From positions 4,774,001-4,838,000 of the forward strand of contig NC_064680.1 of the NCBI RefSeq assembly GCF_023278565.1: a DNA stretch of 64,000 bases, written 5' to 3'. The translations under genes were made by a program, and so were the position numbers. Positions 58,706-64,000 of this stretch are shown here, one piece after another. Numbering within the stretch: the first letter of the stretch is position 1; each line of letters starts with the position of its first letter. Below the pieces are notes generated by a model. That model did no database searches, was not told the origin of the DNA, and was given only the letters and a program-made list of their open reading frames with translations. This DNA comes from Colletotrichum lupini. Its lineage: Eukaryota > Ascomycota > Sordariomycetes > Glomerellales > Glomerellaceae.

Positions 58706-59753
58706 TCCTTTTAGGGTCCGGCCCGCCTTATTAAGGGCTATCTTCGCCTTTATAGGCAAGCTAGTTTATTAAGGTTAATATCGAGTTTTTATTATGTATT
58801 TTAATAAGACTTTATATTAACTAATAATAGCCGGCTATAGCTAGCTATAGTTAGTATAGCTATTATTAATTATTAATACTAACTAAACTTAAGATACTAA
58901 TAACCCTGCTACCGTAGTATATTAATCGCCCTCTAAATAGCTAAAACCTACTCTTTATTTTCTACTCTATTTAATAACTCTAAAATATCCTTTTTAGTTT
59001 TTCTTATTTTACTCTTACGCTACGTTTTTAGAATATTAATAGTACTCTAAAATTAGTTAGGTATTTTAAAATTATTATATTATATAAGCTAGATACTAAT
59101 TAGGGTAATAACTATATTAATATACCTCTTTTTAAATTTTAAGTTAATAATATTTAATCCGTATTCTTTTAAATAATTATACTATAGTTCGGGGTCCTTT
59201 AGTATAATACTTATAAGATTAAACTTCTAGCTATTAAAGAAGTCCTAGGGGTTAACAATAACCAAGTATCTTAGTATTTTAATAATATATATTTAAAAGT
59301 AAGTAAATAATTTAATAATAATAATAATAGGGCGATAATAATAAATAGTAAGGGAAGTAGCGTTTTTTAATTTTAATAAAGGAAACGAGGTAACGAATAT
59401 ATATACGTATACAAGTTAAAGTTAAGAGTACTAGGGTAAATATTAAGTTAATATTATTTTTAATAACGGTAACGAGGGCATCTCTAATACTACTATTATA
59501 AGCTATAGTTACTTAGAAAAGTAGGGAACTTAGGTAAGTACGCGGGCTTATAAAGTAGTAGCGTTAAGTACTTAATATTACTATTAATCCGTAATTATAA
59601 ACTTTATAAGAGGGAAAGTTTAAAAAGGTAGAAAATTTTTAAAAAAAATAGTTTAATAAGATAATAGGAGTATTTACTAATATTATATATTAATACTATA
59701 TAGCTGATATTAAGAATCGCCCGAGTAACTAGCAAAAGTAGAAATAAAAATAA
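58706..59753 (+). mobile_element. Repeat family 2, copy E (inside C)
   Basis: 1048 bp. Starts TCCTTTTAGGGTCCGGCCCG, ends in an A-rich stretch after the CGCCCGAGTAACTAGC segment. The 12-bp repeat ATAATTAAAAAG stands at 58694-58705 and 59754-59765; removing E and one copy restores the family-1 sequence as seen in B. Confidence 0.85.
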
Positions 59754-59866
59754 ATAATTAAAAAGTATACCGTATTATATAATATCCTTTAAAAGCGTAA
59801 TCCCGTTAAAGTCGATCTTTTATACTTATAAAATCGAGAAAAAACTACTATATAAGTATTCTATTT

Positions 59867-60085
59867 ATTAATTATATTTATTTATTTTTATATTCTATTT
59901 TTATTAGTTATTCGGGCGGTTTTTAATATTATTCATTTATTTTTATATTATACTTTTATTAACTACTCGGGCAGTTCTTAATAATGATTATATAGTATTA
60001 ATATATAATATTAATAAATACTCTTATTATTTTAATAAACTATTCTTTTTAGATTTTCTTCAACTTTCCCTTTTATATAGTTTAT
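59867..60085 (-). mobile_element. Inverted 3' fragment of repeat family 2
   Basis: Reverse-complement match to the last roughly 200 bp of E/G, with the CTCGGGCGATTCTTAAT-type segment present twice. It is cut off where copy F enters. Confidence 0.65.
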
Positions 60086-60097
60086 AATTATCCCTTT

Positions 60098-61120
60098 CCC
60101 TTTAGAGTCCGGTCCGCCTCATTAGGGGCCATCTTTACCTTTATAAGCAAGCTAGTTTATTAAAGTTAATATCGAGTTTTTATTACGTACTTTAACAAGA
60201 CTTTATAATTAACTATAGCCGGCCGTAGCTATTACTAATTATTAATACTAACTAAACTTAAAATATTGATAACCCCGCCGCCGTAGTATATTAATTACTT
60301 TTTTAATAGCCAAATACTACCCTTTACTTTCTCTTTTTATCTTATTTAATAATAACCTCTCCTTATTAATATTCCTATTTAATACGCTTACTTACGCTCT
60401 TTCTAAGCTCCTAATTATATTATTAAGTCTAAGCTTATTTATATTATTTTATTATATTAAAAAAGTGCTAATAAGGGTAATGCTTATAATAATATATCTA
60501 TCCGTTTTCTACAAGTTAATATTATAAATATAGTATTTATTAAAATAGTCTTTTTATAGCTCGGGGTCGTTTAGTATAATACTTATAAAATCGAACTTCT
60601 AACTATTAAAAAAGCCCTAAGGGTCGACGAGTTAGTGTTTTAGTATTTTAATAAAATATATTTAAAATAAACGGTTAAATAGTAATAGTAATAGTAATAG
60701 TAACGGCAAGAGAAGTAGAGTTTTTTAACTTTAATAAAAAAAACGAAGTAACGAATATATATATATATATAAGTTAAAGTTAAAAGTATTGGGGTAGATA
60801 TTATAAGGTTAGTATTATTCTTAATAGTAATAACGAGGGTATCTCTAATACTATACTATTATAAGCTACTATTACTTAGAAAAGTAATTAACTTAGCTAG
60901 GTACGTAATAAGCTTATAAAGTAGTAGTATCGGGCGCTTAATATCGCTATTAATAATCCGTAGTTATGAACTTTATAAGAGGGAAAATTAAGGAAAATTT
61001 AAAAAAATAGTTTACCGAGATAGCATGAGTATTTACTAATACCGTATATTAATACCGTATAGTCGATATTAAGAACCGCCCGAGTAGCTAATAAAAGCAG
61101 AATACAAAATAAAAATAAAA
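60098..61120 (+). mobile_element. Repeat family 2, copy F
   Basis: 1023 bp. Starts CCCTTTAGAGTCCGG, ends A-rich. The 12-bp repeat AATTATCCCTTT stands at 60086-60097 and 61121-61132. Its right duplication overlaps the 5' start of copy G. Confidence 0.8.
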
Positions 61121-61125
61121 AATTA

Positions 61126-62150
61126 TCCCTTTAGGGTGCAGTCCGCTTTATTAGGGGCTATTTTCGCCTTTATAAATAAGCTAGTTTATTAGGGTTAATA
61201 TTAAGTATTTTTATTATATACTTTAATAAAACTTTATAACTAATTATAGCCGGCCGTAGCTATTACTAAATATTAATAACTCTGCTATAATATATTAATC
61301 GCCCTTTAAATAGTTAAAAACTACCCCCTATTAGTTTTTTTTTTTAATAGCTTTAGATTTCTTTTTAATCTCTCCGAATTTCTTATTTTATTATAATAAT
61401 AATAGAGTATTAATAATACTTAAGAGTTAGTTAGGTATTTTAAAGTTATTATTATATTATATAAGCTAGGCGCTAATAATAGCGATATTTATAAGGGTAT
61501 ATACGTTTTTTTAGATTTTTAAGTTAATAATAGCTAGTTTATACTCCTTTAGACGATCTTTTTATAAATTAGGATCGTTAAGTATAATATTAATAAGATC
61601 GAACTACTAGTCCTTAAGGTATCTCTATAGGTTAACGAGTTAGCGTTTTAATATTCTAAATATTCTTAAGAATAAGTAAACGGTTCGGTAGTAATAGTAA
61701 TAATAATAAGGTAATAATACTAATGCAATAGTAATAGGGTAATAGCAATAAATAGCGAGGGAAATAGCGTTTTTCAATTTTAATAAAAGAAATAAAGTAA
61801 TAAATATATATATATATATAAGTAAAGTTAAAAATATTAATAAGGTCGGTATTATTCATAATAATAATAACGAGGGTATTTCTAATATTATACTATTATA
61901 AGCTACTATTACTTAGAGGGGTAATAAACTTAGCTAGGTACGTAGGCTTATAAAGTAGTAGCATTGGGTACTTAGTATTATTATTAATAATCTTAAATTT
62001 TATAAAAAAGAAAGTTAGAAAAGTAGAAAATCTAAAAAAAATTGGTTTTCTAGGATAATAAGAGTATATACTAATACTATATATTAATACTATATAAACG
62101 ATATTAAGAATCGCCCGAGTAGCTAGTAAAAGCAGAATATAAAGATAAAT
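61126..62150 (+). mobile_element. Repeat family 2, copy G
   Basis: About 1.02 kb; starts TCCCTTTAGGGTGCAGTCCG and ends after the CGCCCGAGTAGCTAGTAAAAG segment in an A-rich stretch. Right end approximate. Confidence 0.75.
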
Positions 62151-63020
62151 AAACTAATTTAAAAAGAGTTTATTAGTACTTAAATAGTAAATTAAATTAT
62201 TTTTATAAAAGTAAGTAATAATTTTTATATAAAGAGTATTATAAAGTAGTATATTAAATAGGCCTTATTTAAAATATTTTTATTATTATAAATATAATAA
62301 TATAATTATAAAAAGAACTTTTATAATTCCTTTTCTTAGGGCGACTTTTTAGTATTTATTTATTAATAATATATAAACCCCGAGACTTAAAAACGGGAAT
62401 ATTATAAAGAGCTAAGGATAAAGAGGTTAAAAAGGAGCTAGACCCTTACTTAGTTCCTTATTAAGTAATTAGTAATTTATTATAACCTAAGTATAAAAAA
62501 TATAGAAAGTTTAAAAATAGAAGTATACTAATTCTTTTTTAAATTACTATTTTAGTTATAAGACGATTTAATTTATTATAAGGTTTTAATTAAAAAAGTA
62601 CGTAATACAGCCTACGAAATTAATAAATTATAATTATTAAATTAGTAAAAGGGTAGCGATTAGTTATAAAAAGATAATAAAAAGAGGTTATATTTATTAT
62701 TAAAATAATTAAATTAAATATCCCCCTTTTATAAAAAAAAGAATAGGGAGAGCTCTAAGGGGCTAGGCTCTAGGGACTCGCTAAGAGTAATATTATAAAA
62801 ACTATATAATAAGAGTACTTATACTAAGCTATTATAAAAGCGTTGTAATAATAATATTAAGTACTTTACGTATAATAAAATGGGCTATATATTTAATAAG
62901 TATTAGAAAAAATAAGTCAAGAAATAAGAGTAATAATAAGCTAACGTACCCCTAATTAAAGCTAATATTAATAACTATTTAATAGGTTATTACTAAGCTA
63001 AGAATTATATAAATTAACTT

Positions 63021-64000
63021 CCCCCCGACAGAGCAATCCGCCGGGGCCGTACTGTGTATTACGTATTAGGGAAAACTAAGTATAATACGCTTTATACTTA
63101 ACTACTAACTAAAATAGCTCTTAACCTTTTACTATATAAAGTCCTCTTAAGTTCTAGCTACTTATAGGGCGAGCTTTACTTACTTTAACGTATATAGGAC
63201 CTCTTAGTACTAGCTTACGTAAGTAGCTAGGTCTAATATAATCTGTTTTTTTATATAAATATTATTATTACCCGGGGGGTCTTATAAGAGCTATTTAAAG
63301 CGCTAGCTTATTACTCTAACCCTATATACTTCTAGCCCGTTTATTATAATTATTATAACTAAGTTAACGTCGATATATTAAATTTTAATATCTATATCAG
63401 CCTAGCTATTTATAACGTTCGTATTATTACTTAGCTAAATTCCGTACTATTAAAAAGTACTTTACTAATTCTTAAGTATACTTATATTAATTACGATAAT
63501 TATAACGTCGAGCTAGTTAAAGAGGGCGCCTAGCTTAAGAGGAGTAGACTTATTAACGAGCATTTTTAAAAAGTTCTAGCTTATTAATTATTAATTATAT
63601 ACTAGGAATAGAGTAGGTTCTTATTAAAGTAGTAGTTTATATATTAATAGGTTTATTTAGTAGATTTATTTAGTAAATTTGTTTAGTAGATTTATTTAGT
63701 AGATTTATTTAGTAGATTTATTTAGTAGATTTATTTAGTAGATTTATTTAGTAGATTTATTTAGTAGATTTATTTAGTAGATTTATTTAGTAGATTTATT
63801 TAGTTTAAATAAAAAGTAGCTTTAAGTAATATTAAAAGTAATAAGGATAAAAAAAGTCTTTACGAGCTCTAAAGAGTAGTAAATATTAACTTATTTAGCC
63901 CTTTTTCTAAAAACCTCTATATTACTATTAAAGTTTAGAACCTCTATAGTTAAGGGCTACCTCTAACTATTGCGGCCGACTATTATAGCTAACTATTATA
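63021..64000 (+). mobile_element. Repeat family 1, copy D (cut by window end)
   Basis: Starts CCCCCCGACAGAGCAATCCG and follows the B sequence to the window end; its right side and duplication are not visible. Confidence 0.85.
63651..63803 (+). repeat. 13-bp minisatellite in copy D (12 units)
   Basis: Twelve nearly identical 13-bp units; the homogeneity of units 4-12 implies recent expansion. Confidence 0.9.

Larger units (their letters stand above)
57740..59850 (+). mobile_element. Repeat family 1, copy C (interrupted by E)
   Basis: Starts CCCCCCGATAGAGCAATCCG, ends AAAACTACTA. Flanked by the 16-bp duplication TATAAGTATTCTATTT (57724-57739 and 59851-59866). Copy E with its 12-bp duplication sits inside; without it C is about 1051 bp. 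C and B used the same target, 2 bp apart. Confidence 0.85.
56571..64000. mobile_element. RIP-mutated nest of repeat families 1 and 2
   Basis: About 7.4 kb of AT-rich DNA with CA and TG nearly absent. It contains family-1 copies B, C and D and family-2 copies E, F and G plus an inverted family-2 fragment (about 59867-60085). Order of insertion can be read from duplications: C entered first, B entered C's left duplication, E entered C, and F entered beside the start of G. 62150-63020 is AT-rich without a repeat I could match. No open frames survive. Confidence 0.85.

Noticed and set aside
63651..63803. Regular array resembling a CRISPR
   Set aside because: Pure 13-bp tandem repeat without spacers in a eukaryotic genome; it is a minisatellite.

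Overview
The window is nuclear DNA of a filamentous ascomycete (Pezizomycotina; a Sordariomycete is my best guess). Pointers are short introns with GTNNGT donors and CTRAY-like branch sites, typical fungal gene content (JIP5, DPH2, fungal GH18 chitinase, fungal GH43 endo-arabinanase, Zn2Cys6 regulator), and AT-rich blocks in which the dinucleotides CA and TG are almost absent. That last feature is the signature of repeat-induced point mutation (RIP). The species cannot be told from the sequence alone.

Layout: (1) about 1-2990, a RIP-mutated block whose Ty1/copia-type pol can still be read through its stops. (2) about 3000-35845, a gene island of normal base composition: inositol monophosphatase family protein (+), maleylacetate reductase (-), JIP5 (-), GH18 chitinase (+), MARVEL protein 1 (+), secreted glycerophosphodiesterase (+), DPH2 (+), MARVEL protein 2 (-) and a large polyQ protein (-). 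It ends in about 7.8 kb without a recognisable gene. (3) 35846-41933, a 6.1-kb RIP-mutated block bracketed by 34-bp inverted repeats and a TTT duplication, with a 1.15-kb repeat inserted in it. (4) 41934-about 56560, a small, decaying island: GH43 endo-arabinanase (+), a secreted Gly-Asp-Arg-rich protein (-), a candidate cysteine-rich secreted protein (-), a broken Ca2+/H+ exchanger (+) and a Zn2Cys6 regulator with an in-frame stop (-). (5) about 56570-64000, RIP-mutated DNA made of two roughly 1-kb repeat families nested in one another.

Functionally, the first island is mostly housekeeping (ribosome biogenesis, diphthamide synthesis) plus secreted or membrane proteins. A QutG-like phosphatase lies tail-to-tail with maleylacetate reductase, which hints at, but does not prove, a link to aromatic-acid catabolism. 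The second island looks accessory: secreted plant-cell-wall enzyme, secreted low-complexity and Cys-rich proteins, and two inactivated genes, all between transposon blocks.

The least conventional content is in the AT-rich blocks. A family of about 1.1-kb elements (four copies, A-D) has no terminal inverted repeats. It starts with a GC-rich hairpin, carries a 13-bp minisatellite of 3 to 12 units, and makes 13-16 bp target duplications. Two copies entered the same site 2 bp apart. A second family of about 1.03 kb (E, F, G) makes 12-bp duplications, and E sits inside C. I could assign neither family to a known class.
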